A stretch of 64,000 nucleotides of DNA from Scandinavium sp036495715 (GTDB taxonomy: Bacteria > Pseudomonadota > Gammaproteobacteria > Enterobacterales > Enterobacteriaceae), in the NCBI GenBank assembly GCA_036495715.1, contig DASXML010000048.1, forward strand, positions 62,001 to 126,000, in the 5' to 3' direction. How positions within the stretch are numbered: the stretch's first letter is position 1; every line of letters starts with the position of its first letter. Shown piece by piece: positions 8,478-17,075 of the stretch. The position numbers and the translations under genes are program-made. The notes below the pieces were generated by a model that was not told the DNA's origin, made no database searches, and saw only the letters and a program-made list of their open reading frames with translations.

Positions 8478-8930
8478 CTAGTGCGGGCGTACTTTCAGCG
8501 TAATGCCTTCCACCGCAACCACTTCCACGCGGCTTCCGGCGGGAAGATCATCTTCGGCGCTGACCGGCCATGAGCTGTCACCCACCCGCATATGGCCGCG
8601 TCCGTTGATGAGTGCGGTATCCAACGTGAACACTTTCCCGACTAACTGCTGACCACGCTGATTGAGCTGACGGTCGGCACGCGGCTGCTGGCGAACGCGA
8701 TTCGACAGCCAGCGCCACCACAGCCAGGCGGCAACCAGCGTCAACACCGCGAACATCACGCCTTGCCACTCCCAGCCAAACGGCAGCAGCCACACCAGCA
8801 AACCGGTGACAAGTGCCGCCACGCCGCTCCACAGCAAATAGCCATTACCGCCGAGCATTTCTGCTGCCAGCAGCACGCCGCCGAGGCTCAGCCAGAAAAT
8901 GTGCGGATGGACGAGGAGGGCGTCAATCAT
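8478..8930 (-). CDS. ybbJ: YbbJ, NfeD-family membrane protein
   Basis: This 150-residue protein has two or three N-terminal membrane helices (residues about 10-75) followed by a small beta-barrel of the NfeD OB-fold type (GRGHMRVGDSSWPV). NfeD proteins pair with stomatin/SPFH proteins. Its ATG overlaps the stop of qmcA (ATGA, 8927-8930), so the two are translationally coupled, consistent with a shared membrane-quality-control role. It abuts the cueR stop, with which it is convergent. Confidence 0.93.
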   Translation of the reverse strand: MIDALLVHPHIFWLSLGGVLLAAEMLGGNGYLLWSGVAALVTGLLVWLLPFGWEWQGVMFAVLTLVAAWLWWRWLSNRVRQQPRADRQLNQRGQQLVGKVFTLDTALINGRGHMRVGDSSWPVSAEDDLPAGSRVEVVAVEGITLKVRPH

Positions 8931-9844
8931 GGTTTGGTCCGCTCGCTGGCGCTGTCTTTCACCAGTTCCGCGATACCGGCGATGGAGCCCATCAGGCTGC
9001 TGGCATCCAGCGGCATCATCACCACTTTGCTGTTGTTCGCAGAACCGATCTGCTGCAACGCATCGGTGTATTTCTGTGCGATAAAGTAATTCACCGCCTG
9101 AATATCCCCGGCGGCAATCGCTTCGGACACCATCTGCGTCGCGCGGGCTTCCGCTTCAGCCGAACGCTCACGCGCTTCTGCTTGCAGGAACGTAGACTGA
9201 CGCTCACCCTCCGCTTTCAGGATCTTCGACTGCTTTTCACCTTCGGCTTTCACGATCTGCGCCTGGCGGATCCCCTCGGCTTCCAGAATATAGGCACGCT
9301 TGGTACGCTCGGCTTTCATCTGCGCATTCATCGCATCGATAAGTTCTGCCGGTGGACGCACATCGCGGATTTCGATACGGGTAATCTTAATGCCCCACGG
9401 GTTGGTGGCTTCATCGACGATATGCAACAGGCGGGTGTTGATGTTGTCGCGTTGCGAGAGCATTTCGTCGAGTTCCATCGAACCGAGTACGGTACGGATG
9501 TTGGTCATCGTCAAATTCATGATCGCCAGCTCCAGATTGCTGACTTCATACGCCGCTTTCGGCGCATCAATCACCTGGATGAAACAGACCGCATCAATGG
9601 CGACGTTGGCGTTATCCTTAGAGATGATTTCCTGGGAGGGGATGTCCAGCACCTGTTCCATCATATTGATTTTACGGCCAATGCGGTCCATAAATGGCAC
9701 CACCAGGCTCAGGCCCGGTTGTAGCGTGTTGGTATAACGACCAAAACGCTCGACGGTCCATTGATAGCCCTGGGGCACGATCTTGACGCCAGCGCCGACA
9801 ATCACCAGCGCCACGAAGATCAAGACGGGAATAAAAATAAGCAT
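8927..9844 (-). CDS. qmcA: QmcA, SPFH/stomatin-family membrane protein
   Basis: This 305-residue SPFH protein has one N-terminal membrane helix (residues 2-20), a stomatin domain (about 20-175) and a long charged coiled coil rich in EAEG repeats. In E. coli QmcA associates with FtsH and is involved in membrane-protein quality control. The C-terminal overlap with ybbJ reproduces the classic STOMP/NfeD operon. An AGGAGG-type site lies just upstream of the ATG. It is divergent from fetA with a spacer of about 118 bases. Confidence 0.95.
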   Translation of the reverse strand: MLIFIPVLIFVALVIVGAGVKIVPQGYQWTVERFGRYTNTLQPGLSLVVPFMDRIGRKINMMEQVLDIPSQEIISKDNANVAIDAVCFIQVIDAPKAAYEVSNLELAIMNLTMTNIRTVLGSMELDEMLSQRDNINTRLLHIVDEATNPWGIKITRIEIRDVRPPAELIDAMNAQMKAERTKRAYILEAEGIRQAQIVKAEGEKQSKILKAEGERQSTFLQAEARERSAEAEARATQMVSEAIAAGDIQAVNYFIAQKYTDALQQIGSANNSKVVMMPLDASSLMGSIAGIAELVKDSASERTKP

Positions 9845-9962
9845 TTAAAACCTCCTGTTTTTGCTAAATAGCCGACTGCCTTCGTCAACCTGATAACGGA
9901 AAGTATAACTTTTTATCCTTCTCAGCGCGAAGGACGAAGGCATACAATAACGGGGAATAAGC

Positions 9963-10643
9963 GTGAAAAATGGGAAAAAAATGAAGGAATTATTGCAAGT
10001 CAGCCAGTTGGGATTTAAACCGGGCGACACCCCGCTTTTAGACAATATCAATCTGACGCTGAACGAAGGGCAATTTACGTTGATTACCGGGCCATCCGGC
10101 GGCGGTAAAAGCACGTTGTTAAAAATTATTGCCTCATTGCTTAGCCCGACGAGCGGGACAATTCATTATTGCGGGGAAGACATTACGCAGCTTTCCCCTG
10201 AACGCTACCGCCAGCAGGTCTCTTACTGTGCGCAAACCCCTGCGCTGTTTGGCGATACGGTTTACGATAATTTGATTTTCCCGTGGCAAATTCGTGATAA
10301 ACGCCCACCGCCGGAAAAGTTGCTGGCAGATTTAGCCCAATTTAATTTGGCGGAAGAAACGTTACAAAAATCGATTCATGAACTCTCCGGTGGCGAAAAG
10401 CAGCGAATATCGTTGATTCGCAATCTGCAATTTTTACCGAAAGTTTTATTGCTTGATGAAATTACCAGTGCGCTGGATGAGGATAATAAGCGAAACGTTA
10501 ACGAGATTATTCATCGTTATGTCAAAGAGCAGGGCGTCGGGGTGTTGTGGGTGACTCACGATAAAGATGAAATACGCCATGCTGATGAGGTGATTACCCT
10601 CAAACCGTATGCCGGTGGAATGCAGGAGAGCCGTCATGGGTGA
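9963..10643 (+). CDS. fetA: FetA, ABC transporter ATPase (iron export)
   Basis: This 226-residue ABC ATPase has Walker A (GPSGGGKST near residue 44), the signature LSGGEKQR and Walker B (VLLLDE), followed by THD. FetAB in E. coli lowers cytoplasmic iron and protects against peroxide. The start may be GTG at 9963, which has GGGGA six to seven bases upstream, or ATG at 9981 with a weaker site; both fit the family length. It overlaps fetB by 8 bases. Confidence 0.93.
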   Translation: MKNGKKMKELLQVSQLGFKPGDTPLLDNINLTLNEGQFTLITGPSGGGKSTLLKIIASLLSPTSGTIHYCGEDITQLSPERYRQQVSYCAQTPALFGDTVYDNLIFPWQIRDKRPPPEKLLADLAQFNLAEETLQKSIHELSGGEKQRISLIRNLQFLPKVLLLDEITSALDEDNKRNVNEIIHRYVKEQGVGVLWVTHDKDEIRHADEVITLKPYAGGMQESRHG

Positions 10644-11418
10644 ACATACGATTTCCAACGAATCGCTGGCGCTGTCCATGGGATTGGTGCTGGTGGCGAT
10701 TATCGTTAGCTATCGCGAAAAACTGGCGCTAGAGAAAGATATCATCTGGAGCATCTGCCGCGCGGTGGTGCAGCTGGTGATTGTCGGTTATGTCCTGAAA
10801 TCCATTTTCAACGTTAACAATGCGTTACTGACATTATTGATGGTGTTGTTTATCTGCTTTAACGCCGCCTATAACGCGCAAAAGCGCAGTAAATACATCA
10901 GCCATGCGTTCGCGTCTTCATTCATCGCTATCACCACCGGCGCGGGGCTGACGCTGGCGGTGCTTATCTTTTCCGGCGCGATTACGTTTACCCCGATGCA
11001 GGTGATCCCCATTTCCGGGATGATCGCCGGTAACGCGATGATTGCCGTAGGCTTGTGTTACAACAACCTCGGGCAGCGGTTTAGCAGCGAACAGCAGCAA
11101 ATTCAGGAGAAATTGAGTCTCGGGGCTACGCCAAAAGTGGCATCAGCAAGGCTCATCCGCGAGAGCATTCGCGCGTCGTTGATCCCTACCGTGGATTCCG
11201 CGAAAACGGTGGGTTTGGTGAGTTTACCGGGGATGATGTCGGGGCTGATTTTTGCAGGTGTCGACCCGGTAAAAGCGATTAAGTATCAGATAATGGTCAC
11301 TTTTATGCTGCTTTCGACGGCGAGCCTGTCGACCATTATTGCCTGCTATCTGACCTATCGGAAGTTCTACAATTCGCGCCATCAGCTGGTGGTGAAGCAA
11401 TTGAAAAAGCCGGGTTAA
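10636..11418 (+). CDS. fetB: FetB, ABC transporter membrane protein (iron export)
   Basis: This 260-residue integral membrane protein (UPF0014 family) has about seven hydrophobic segments and the conserved VDSAKTVGLVSLPGMM block near residue 195, which contacts the ATPase. It forms the permease of FetAB. The ATG at 10636 follows GGAG within the end of fetA; an upstream in-frame ATG is not conserved. A terminator hairpin overlaps its stop codon. Confidence 0.95.
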   Translation: MGEHTISNESLALSMGLVLVAIIVSYREKLALEKDIIWSICRAVVQLVIVGYVLKSIFNVNNALLTLLMVLFICFNAAYNAQKRSKYISHAFASSFIAITTGAGLTLAVLIFSGAITFTPMQVIPISGMIAGNAMIAVGLCYNNLGQRFSSEQQQIQEKLSLGATPKVASARLIRESIRASLIPTVDSAKTVGLVSLPGMMSGLIFAGVDPVKAIKYQIMVTFMLLSTASLSTIIACYLTYRKFYNSRHQLVVKQLKKPG

Positions 11419-11430
11419 TTGACCCGGCTT
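11407..11430 (+). terminator. Hairpin at the end of fetB
   Basis: A nine-base-pair inverted repeat (AAGCCGGGT / ACCCGGCTT, 11407-11415 and 11422-11430) encloses the fetB stop codon in its loop. No T-run follows directly, so it may act as a barrier to exonucleases as much as a terminator. Confidence 0.5.
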
Positions 11431-11474
11431 GAGTACTGTAGGCCTGCGCAGCGACGCGCCAGCAGGTATGGTTT

Positions 11475-12329
11475 TTAGTAAAGCAGAGAGTAAAGCAGGC
11501 GACGGTATTTCGACGCCAGTGCATCGCCGGTGCCGAGTGCCGCGAGGATTTCCTGCAACATCTTGCGCGCCTGACCCTCTGCTGCGCCTAAATCTTTTCT
11601 CAGATGGCTGAGCAGCAGTTCCAGCGCTTCTTCATTGCGCCCAACCTGATGCAGCTGCAACGCCAATTGAGAGGCCAGTGCCGCGTCTTCCGGCTGTTCG
11701 GCCACTTGCTGTTGCAATTGCTGAATTTCAGGCGTGTCGGCGGCCTGTTTCAGCAGTTCAATCTGCGCCACCAGGCCCTGATAACGGGTGTCCTGATCCT
11801 GCATCGGCACGGTTTTCAGCGTGGCTTCTGCATCTTCTGAACGGTTCAATGCAATCTGCGTTTCCGCCAGCAGCAGGCCAATCTGGCTGTCCTGATTCGA
11901 TATCTGCCACGCCTCTTTCAACAACGGCAATGCGTCGGCATAGTTGCCTTCCTGCATTAGTTGCATTGCCTGTTGGGCTTTCAGTTCTTCTTCACGCGGC
12001 AGCACTTTGTCGAGCAGCGCGCGGATAGCTTCTTCCGGCTGCGGGCCCTGGAAACCGTCCACCGGTTGACCGTTCTGGAACAAATACACCGTTGGAATCG
12101 CGCGCAGGCCGAACTGGGAGGCGATGGCCTGCTCGGCGTCGCAGTCGAGTTTCGCCAGGATGAACTGACCGTTGTACTGGTTAGCGAGGCTTTCCAGTAC
12201 TGGCGTCAATTGTTCGCAATGTTGGCTGCGCGGCGACCAAAAGTAGAACAGCACCGGCAACGTGGCCGACTGTTCCAGCGTTTGGTGTAGGTTAGCTTCG
12301 TTAATATCAATAATATTCTGTACGGACAT
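11475..12329 (-). CDS. cnoX: CnoX (YbbN), chaperedoxin
   Basis: This 284-residue protein has an N-terminal thioredoxin domain (residues 1-110) in which the usual CxxC is SQHC, as in E. coli CnoX, so it lacks classic reductase activity. TPR-like helices follow. CnoX protects proteins from oxidative over-oxidation and hands them to GroEL/DnaK. The length equals E. coli's. It is the last gene of the leftward run tesA-ybbO-cnoX. Confidence 0.96.
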   Translation of the reverse strand: MSVQNIIDINEANLHQTLEQSATLPVLFYFWSPRSQHCEQLTPVLESLANQYNGQFILAKLDCDAEQAIASQFGLRAIPTVYLFQNGQPVDGFQGPQPEEAIRALLDKVLPREEELKAQQAMQLMQEGNYADALPLLKEAWQISNQDSQIGLLLAETQIALNRSEDAEATLKTVPMQDQDTRYQGLVAQIELLKQAADTPEIQQLQQQVAEQPEDAALASQLALQLHQVGRNEEALELLLSHLRKDLGAAEGQARKMLQEILAALGTGDALASKYRRLLYSLLY

Positions 12330-12389
12330 GGAGTTGCTCTCTTTTGTCTCTGTTTTCTTTTACATGGGGGCGCAGCGCGTGGCTTCAAC

Positions 12390-13160
12390 TCAACCCTGCA
12401 AAATTTTATCCATCATCCGGCCGGGCAACAGGCGTTTGAGCAGCATTACCGCGTGGGTCACTAGCGTCACCGGATAGCGCATTTTGGGTTTATCGCTGGT
12501 GAAAGCATGGCGCACTTTTGCTACTACCGCCTCTGGCCCGAGGGTAAAACGCGCGGCAATGCCGGGATTTTCCACCGGTTTATCGCTCTGGGTCTGGTTA
12601 ACGTTTTCAGTAAAACGGGTGCGGATCGGGCCGGGTTCAATCAGGCTGACTTTAATGCCGCTGTGGCGCAATTCCATCCGCAGTGCATCGGACCAGGCTT
12701 CGAGCGCATATTTGCTGGCGGCATAGGCCCCACGGCCCGGCGTGGAAATCAGGCCCATCACCGAGGACGTCATCACAATGCGGCCTTCACCGTGCGGTTC
12801 CATCGCCGGAAGCAGGCGCATCGTGAGCTGGTGTGCGCCAAAGAAGTTGGCGGAAAACTGCTGCTCCAGCTGCACGCGGCTCAGGGTATTGAGCGGGCCA
12901 TACACGCCGTAGCCGGCATTGTTGAAAATGCCGTACAGGCGATTACCGGTAAGGGCAATAATCTCGTCGGCGGCGCTGTCCACGCTCTGCGGTGAATCTA
13001 AATCGAGCGTAATTCCCGTCAGCCCGATCTCTGCCATGCGGGCCACGTCTTCCGGTTTACGGCAGGCGGCCAGCACGCGAAAGCCCTGACGTTTCAGTTC
13101 AAGCGCGCTTTCCAGACCAATTCCGCTGGAACATCCTGTTATTAAGACCGTTTTTTGCAT
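12390..13160 (-). CDS. ybbO: YbbO, short-chain dehydrogenase/reductase
   Basis: This 256-residue classical SDR has the nucleotide-binding TGCSSGIG (residues 8-15), the NNAG motif near 88, and a catalytic Ser...YAASK set near residues 135-155. YbbO reduces aldehydes with NADPH; its physiological substrate is not settled. The start at 13160 has AGGT eight bases upstream and gives the family length; an ATG six codons earlier lacks a site. It sits 28 bases after tesA. Confidence 0.92.
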   Translation of the reverse strand: MQKTVLITGCSSGIGLESALELKRQGFRVLAACRKPEDVARMAEIGLTGITLDLDSPQSVDSAADEIIALTGNRLYGIFNNAGYGVYGPLNTLSRVQLEQQFSANFFGAHQLTMRLLPAMEPHGEGRIVMTSSVMGLISTPGRGAYAASKYALEAWSDALRMELRHSGIKVSLIEPGPIRTRFTENVNQTQSDKPVENPGIAARFTLGPEAVVAKVRHAFTSDKPKMRYPVTLVTHAVMLLKRLLPGRMMDKILQG

Positions 13161-13188
13161 AACTTTACCTGAAGACAACTCCGCCTAT

Positions 13189-13815
13189 TCAGGAGTCGTG
13201 TTTAACTAAGGGAGCCAGACGTGTCGCCATCCAGTCGGCGATAAACGGCTGGGCATCACGATTGGGGTGTATGCCATCATCCTGCATCCATTGCGGTTTC
13301 AGATAAACCTCTTCCATGAAAAACGGCAGCAGAGGAATATCGAACTCTTTGGCAAGCTGCGGATACATCGCGCTAAAGGCTTCATTATACCGACGACCAT
13401 AGTTTGCGGGCAGACGAATTTGCATCAGCAGCGGTTTGGCGTTAGCCGCTTTGACCTGCTCGAGGATCGTGCGCAAGGTTTGCTCAGTTTGCTGCGGCTG
13501 AAACCCGCGCAGGCCGTCGTTACCACCGAGTTCGACCAGCACCCAGCGCGGCTGGTGTTGTTTGAGCAGCGCAGGCAGGCGCGCCAGCCCCTGCTGTGAG
13601 GTGTCGCCGCTGATACTGGCGTTGACAACCTCGGTCTTTGGCTGCCACTTTTCATTCAGGAGCGCGGGCCACGCGGCGTTCGCCGCCATGCGATACCCGG
13701 CGCTCAGACTGTCACCCAGAATTAACAGCGTGTCGGCAAATGCGGCGCGACAGGTTAACAGCAATAAAAACAGGAACGGCAGATGCCAGCGGAAAACATA
13801 CTTGAAGTTCATCAT
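13189..13815 (-). CDS. tesA: TesA, periplasmic acyl-CoA thioesterase I/lysophospholipase L1
   Basis: This 208-residue GDSL hydrolase has a signal peptide (cleaved after about residue 26, CRAAFA), the GDSLSAG motif with the catalytic Ser, the GGND block and the DDGIHPN Asp/His pair. It acts on acyl thioesters and lysophospholipids in the periplasm. The start at 13815 (MMNFKY) matches E. coli; a much longer open frame upstream lies antisense to ybbA and is not real. Its first 33 bases overlap the divergently read ybbA. Confidence 0.96.
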   Translation of the reverse strand: MMNFKYVFRWHLPFLFLLLLTCRAAFADTLLILGDSLSAGYRMAANAAWPALLNEKWQPKTEVVNASISGDTSQQGLARLPALLKQHQPRWVLVELGGNDGLRGFQPQQTEQTLRTILEQVKAANAKPLLMQIRLPANYGRRYNEAFSAMYPQLAKEFDIPLLPFFMEEVYLKPQWMQDDGIHPNRDAQPFIADWMATRLAPLVKHDS

Positions 13816-14469
13816 CTTAAGAAATCCGTCGGTCAGGGGGAGCAAGAGCTTTCCATCCTTACCGGAGTTGAGCTGCTTGTCAAACGGGGGGAGACGCTGG
13901 CGCTGATTGGCGAATCTGGCTCGGGTAAATCGACGCTGCTGGCGATCCTCGCTGGACTGGATGACGGCAGCAGCGGGGAAGTGAAGCTTATCGGTCAACC
14001 GTTGCACAAGATGGATGAAGAAGCGCGCGCTGCGTTGCGCGCTCGCCATGTGGGCTTCGTGTTTCAGTCTTTCATGCTGATCCCGACGCTCAACGCACTG
14101 GAAAACGTCGAACTTCCGGCGCTGCTGCGCGGTGAAAGCGACAGCCAGGGGCGCAGCCATGCGAAAGCGCTGCTGGAGCAACTCGGGCTTGGCAAGCGCC
14201 TGCATCACCTCCCGGCGCAGCTTTCCGGCGGCGAACAGCAGCGGGTTGCGCTGGCTCGTGCGTTTAACGGGCGGCCTGATCTGCTGTTCGCCGATGAACC
14301 GACCGGTAATCTTGACCGACAAACTGGGGATCGCATCGCCGATTTACTGTTTTCTCTGAACCGTGAACACGGCACCACGCTGGTATTGGTCACGCACGAT
14401 CCGGAACTGGCGGCGCGCTGCGACCGACGGCTGCGGTTGGTAAACGGTGAACTGCGGGAGGAATCATGA
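13783..14469 (+). CDS. ybbA: YbbA, ABC transporter ATPase (MacB-like)
   Basis: This 228-residue ATPase has Walker A GESGSGKST (residue 44 on), the signature LSGGEQQR, Walker B LLFADEP and a LolD/MacB-type layout. It pairs with YbbP (4-base overlap, ATGA). Its start lies inside the start of tesA on the other strand, so both promoters must lie within the neighbouring coding sequence; this arrangement is conserved in E. coli. Its location next to tesA suggests export or handling of a hydrophobic molecule, but the substrate is unknown. Confidence 0.95.
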   Translation: MPAENILEVHHLKKSVGQGEQELSILTGVELLVKRGETLALIGESGSGKSTLLAILAGLDDGSSGEVKLIGQPLHKMDEEARAALRARHVGFVFQSFMLIPTLNALENVELPALLRGESDSQGRSHAKALLEQLGLGKRLHHLPAQLSGGEQQRVALARAFNGRPDLLFADEPTGNLDRQTGDRIADLLFSLNREHGTTLVLVTHDPELAARCDRRLRLVNGELREES

Positions 14470-16880
14470 TTGTCCGTTGGTTCTGGCGTGAATGGCGTTC
14501 GCCCTCGCTGCTGATTGTCTGGCTGGCGTTGAGTCTGGCGGTGGCCTGTGTGCTGGCGCTTGGCAATATCAGCGACCGCATGGACAAAGGTCTCAGCCAG
14601 CAGAGCCGCGAATTTATGGCGGGTGACAGAACGCTGCGTACCGCACGCGCTGCGCCTGAAGAATGGCTGAACAAGGCGCGTGAACTGGGGCTGAAAGTCG
14701 GTGAACAACTCAGCTTTGCCACCATGACTTTTGCCGGCGACACCCCGCAGTTGGCGAGTGTTAAAGCGGTGGATGACGTTTATCCGATGTACGGTGAGCT
14801 GGAAACGGATCCGCCGAGCCTGAAACCGCAGGCAGGGAGCGTGTTGCTTGCCCCTCGCTTGATGGCGCTGCTGAATCTGAAAGCGGGCGACAGCATTGAC
14901 GTGGGCGACGCCACGTTACGCATTGCGGGCGTGGTCGTGCAGGAGCCTGATTCCGGTTTCAACCCTTTCCAGATGGCCCCGCGTCTGATGATGAACGTGG
15001 CGGACGTCGCCAAAACCGGGGCGGTACAGCCGGGCAGCCGTGTCAGTTGGCGTTACAAGTTTGGCGGCACGTCGCAGCAGATCCACGCCTACGAGAAATG
15101 GCTGCTGCCGCAGTTAAAACCCGATCAGCGCTGGATCGGTCTTGATCAAGATGAAGGGGCGCTCGGTAAATCACTTGAACGTTCGCAACAGTTCTTGCTG
15201 CTTTCTGCTTTGCTGACCTTGTTGCTGGCGGTGGCGGCCGTTGCGGTGGCGATGGGCCATTACTGTCGCAGTCGTTACGATCTGGTGGCAGTGCTGAAAA
15301 CGCTGGGGGCCGGGCGGGCGCAATTGCGTAAGCTGATCCTCGGACAGTGGGCGATGCTATTGTTGCTGTCGCTGGTCACTGGTGGCGTGATGGGGCTGCT
15401 GTTTGAAAAAGTTCTGATGGTGCTGCTGAAACCGGTATTGCCGGCCGCATTGCCGCCCGCCAGTTTGTGGCCGTGGTTGTGGGCCATCGGTGCGATGGTG
15501 GTGATTTCGCTTTTGGTGGGAATGCGCCCCTGGCGCTTGTTGCTGGCGACGCAGCCGCTGCGGGTGTTACGCCGCGATGCGGTGGCTAACGTCTGGCCGC
15601 TGAAATTCTATATTCCGGCTATTACCGTGATTGTTGTTGTGCTACTGGCGTGGCTGATGGGCGGCTCAATGCTGCTGTGGTCAGTGCTGGCAGGGGCTGT
15701 GGTGCTGGCGGTGCTGTGCGGGATTGTCGGTTGGCTGCTGCTGAATGTGCTTAAACGCATCACGCTGAAATCGCTGCCGCTACGTCTGGCGGTGAGTCGT
15801 TTGTTGCGCCAGCCGTGGTCTACGCTCAGCCAACTGGCGGCATTTTCGCTTTCCTTTATGCTGCTGGCGATGTTGCTGGTTCTGCGTGGCGATCTACTGG
15901 ATCGCTGGCAACAACAACTGCCGCCGGAAAGCCCGAACTATTTCCTGATCAACATCGCGCCGGAACAGGTCGGCCCGGTGAAAGAGTTCCTTGCCGATCA
16001 CCAGGTTATCCCCTCAACGTTTTACCCGATCGTCCGGGCGCGCCTGACTGAAATTAACGGCCAGACCACTGACGGCAATAAAGATGAAGCGCTGAACCGC
16101 GAGCTGAATCTGACCTGGCAAAGCCAACCGCTGGAGCATAATTCGGTGACTGCCGGAAGCTGGCCGCCGAAAGCGGGAGAGGTATCGATTGAAGAAGGGT
16201 TGGCGAAACGGCTAAACATTGGCGTCGGCGATAGCGTGACGTTCACGGGGGATACCCAAGCGTTCAGTGCCAACGTCTCCAGTCTGCGCAAAGTAGACTG
16301 GGAAAGTCTGCGGCCCAACTTCTTCTTTATTTTCCCGAGCGGTGCGCTGGATGGGCAGCCGCAAAGCTGGCTCACCAGTTTTCGCTGGGATAAGGGTAAT
16401 GCGCTGCTGACACAGTTGAACCGGGAGTTTCCGACGGTCAGCTTGCTGGATATTGGCGCTATCCTCAAACAGGTCGGGCAGGTGCTGGAGCAGGTCAGCC
16501 GGGCGCTGGAAGTGATGGTGGCACTGGTCACCGTCTGTGGCGTGCTGCTGCTGCTGGCACAGGTGCAGGTCGGCATGCGTCAGCGTCATCAGGAGTTGGT
16601 GGTCTGGCGTACGTTAGGGGCCGGGAAATCACTGCTGCGTACCACGCTGTGGGCGGAATTCGCGCTGCTGGGGCTGGTGTCTGGTCTGGTGGCGGCGATA
16701 GGCGCAGAGACTGCGCTGGCAGTCTTGCAGACGAAAGTGTTTGATTTCCCGTGGGAGCCGGACTGGCGGCTGTGGGTCACGCTGCCACTCTGCGGCGGTA
16801 TATTACTTTCGTTATGCGGCGGCTGGTTAGGGCTTCGCCTGTTAAAAGGCAAAGCGTTATTCCGCCAATTCAGCGTGTAG
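14466..16880 (+). CDS. ybbP: YbbP, FtsX-like ABC transporter permease
   Basis: This 804-residue permease has an N-terminal helix, a periplasmic domain (about 45-245), several helices (about 245-480), a second periplasmic domain and three C-terminal helices. This is the ten-helix FtsX/MacB-like architecture. It forms a transporter with YbbA. In E. coli the neighbouring gene is rhsD, which is missing here. A terminator follows at 16901-16922. Confidence 0.94.
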   Translation: MIVRWFWREWRSPSLLIVWLALSLAVACVLALGNISDRMDKGLSQQSREFMAGDRTLRTARAAPEEWLNKARELGLKVGEQLSFATMTFAGDTPQLASVKAVDDVYPMYGELETDPPSLKPQAGSVLLAPRLMALLNLKAGDSIDVGDATLRIAGVVVQEPDSGFNPFQMAPRLMMNVADVAKTGAVQPGSRVSWRYKFGGTSQQIHAYEKWLLPQLKPDQRWIGLDQDEGALGKSLERSQQFLLLSALLTLLLAVAAVAVAMGHYCRSRYDLVAVLKTLGAGRAQLRKLILGQWAMLLLLSLVTGGVMGLLFEKVLMVLLKPVLPAALPPASLWPWLWAIGAMVVISLLVGMRPWRLLLATQPLRVLRRDAVANVWPLKFYIPAITVIVVVLLAWLMGGSMLLWSVLAGAVVLAVLCGIVGWLLLNVLKRITLKSLPLRLAVSRLLRQPWSTLSQLAAFSLSFMLLAMLLVLRGDLLDRWQQQLPPESPNYFLINIAPEQVGPVKEFLADHQVIPSTFYPIVRARLTEINGQTTDGNKDEALNRELNLTWQSQPLEHNSVTAGSWPPKAGEVSIEEGLAKRLNIGVGDSVTFTGDTQAFSANVSSLRKVDWESLRPNFFFIFPSGALDGQPQSWLTSFRWDKGNALLTQLNREFPTVSLLDIGAILKQVGQVLEQVSRALEVMVALVTVCGVLLLLAQVQVGMRQRHQELVVWRTLGAGKSLLRTTLWAEFALLGLVSGLVAAIGAETALAVLQTKVFDFPWEPDWRLWVTLPLCGGILLSLCGGWLGLRLLKGKALFRQFSV

Positions 16881-16900
16881 TTTATTTCCGTCATTAATTA

Positions 16901-16928
16901 AAACCGGCCAATATGCCGGTTTTTTTTA
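16901..16928 (+). terminator. Rho-independent terminator after ybbP
   Basis: The hairpin AAACCGGC / GCCGGTTT (16901-16908 and 16915-16922, loop CAATAT) is followed by eight T residues. It is a standard intrinsic terminator. Confidence 0.9.
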
Positions 16929-17075
16929 TTTTAGGAGCACGGAAGGATAAGTGACGTTGTTTAACCGCACATTTCATTAAAAACGCAACAACACGCCTGC
17001 ATTAATAAAAGTTAATATCCGTTAAGTAAATGCGCGTTCATTTATTTGTCAGGAAATTTATTACCGGAATATAAA

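Noticed and set aside
13816..14322. N-terminal extension of tesA
   Set aside because: It is antisense to ybbA and precedes the signal peptide.
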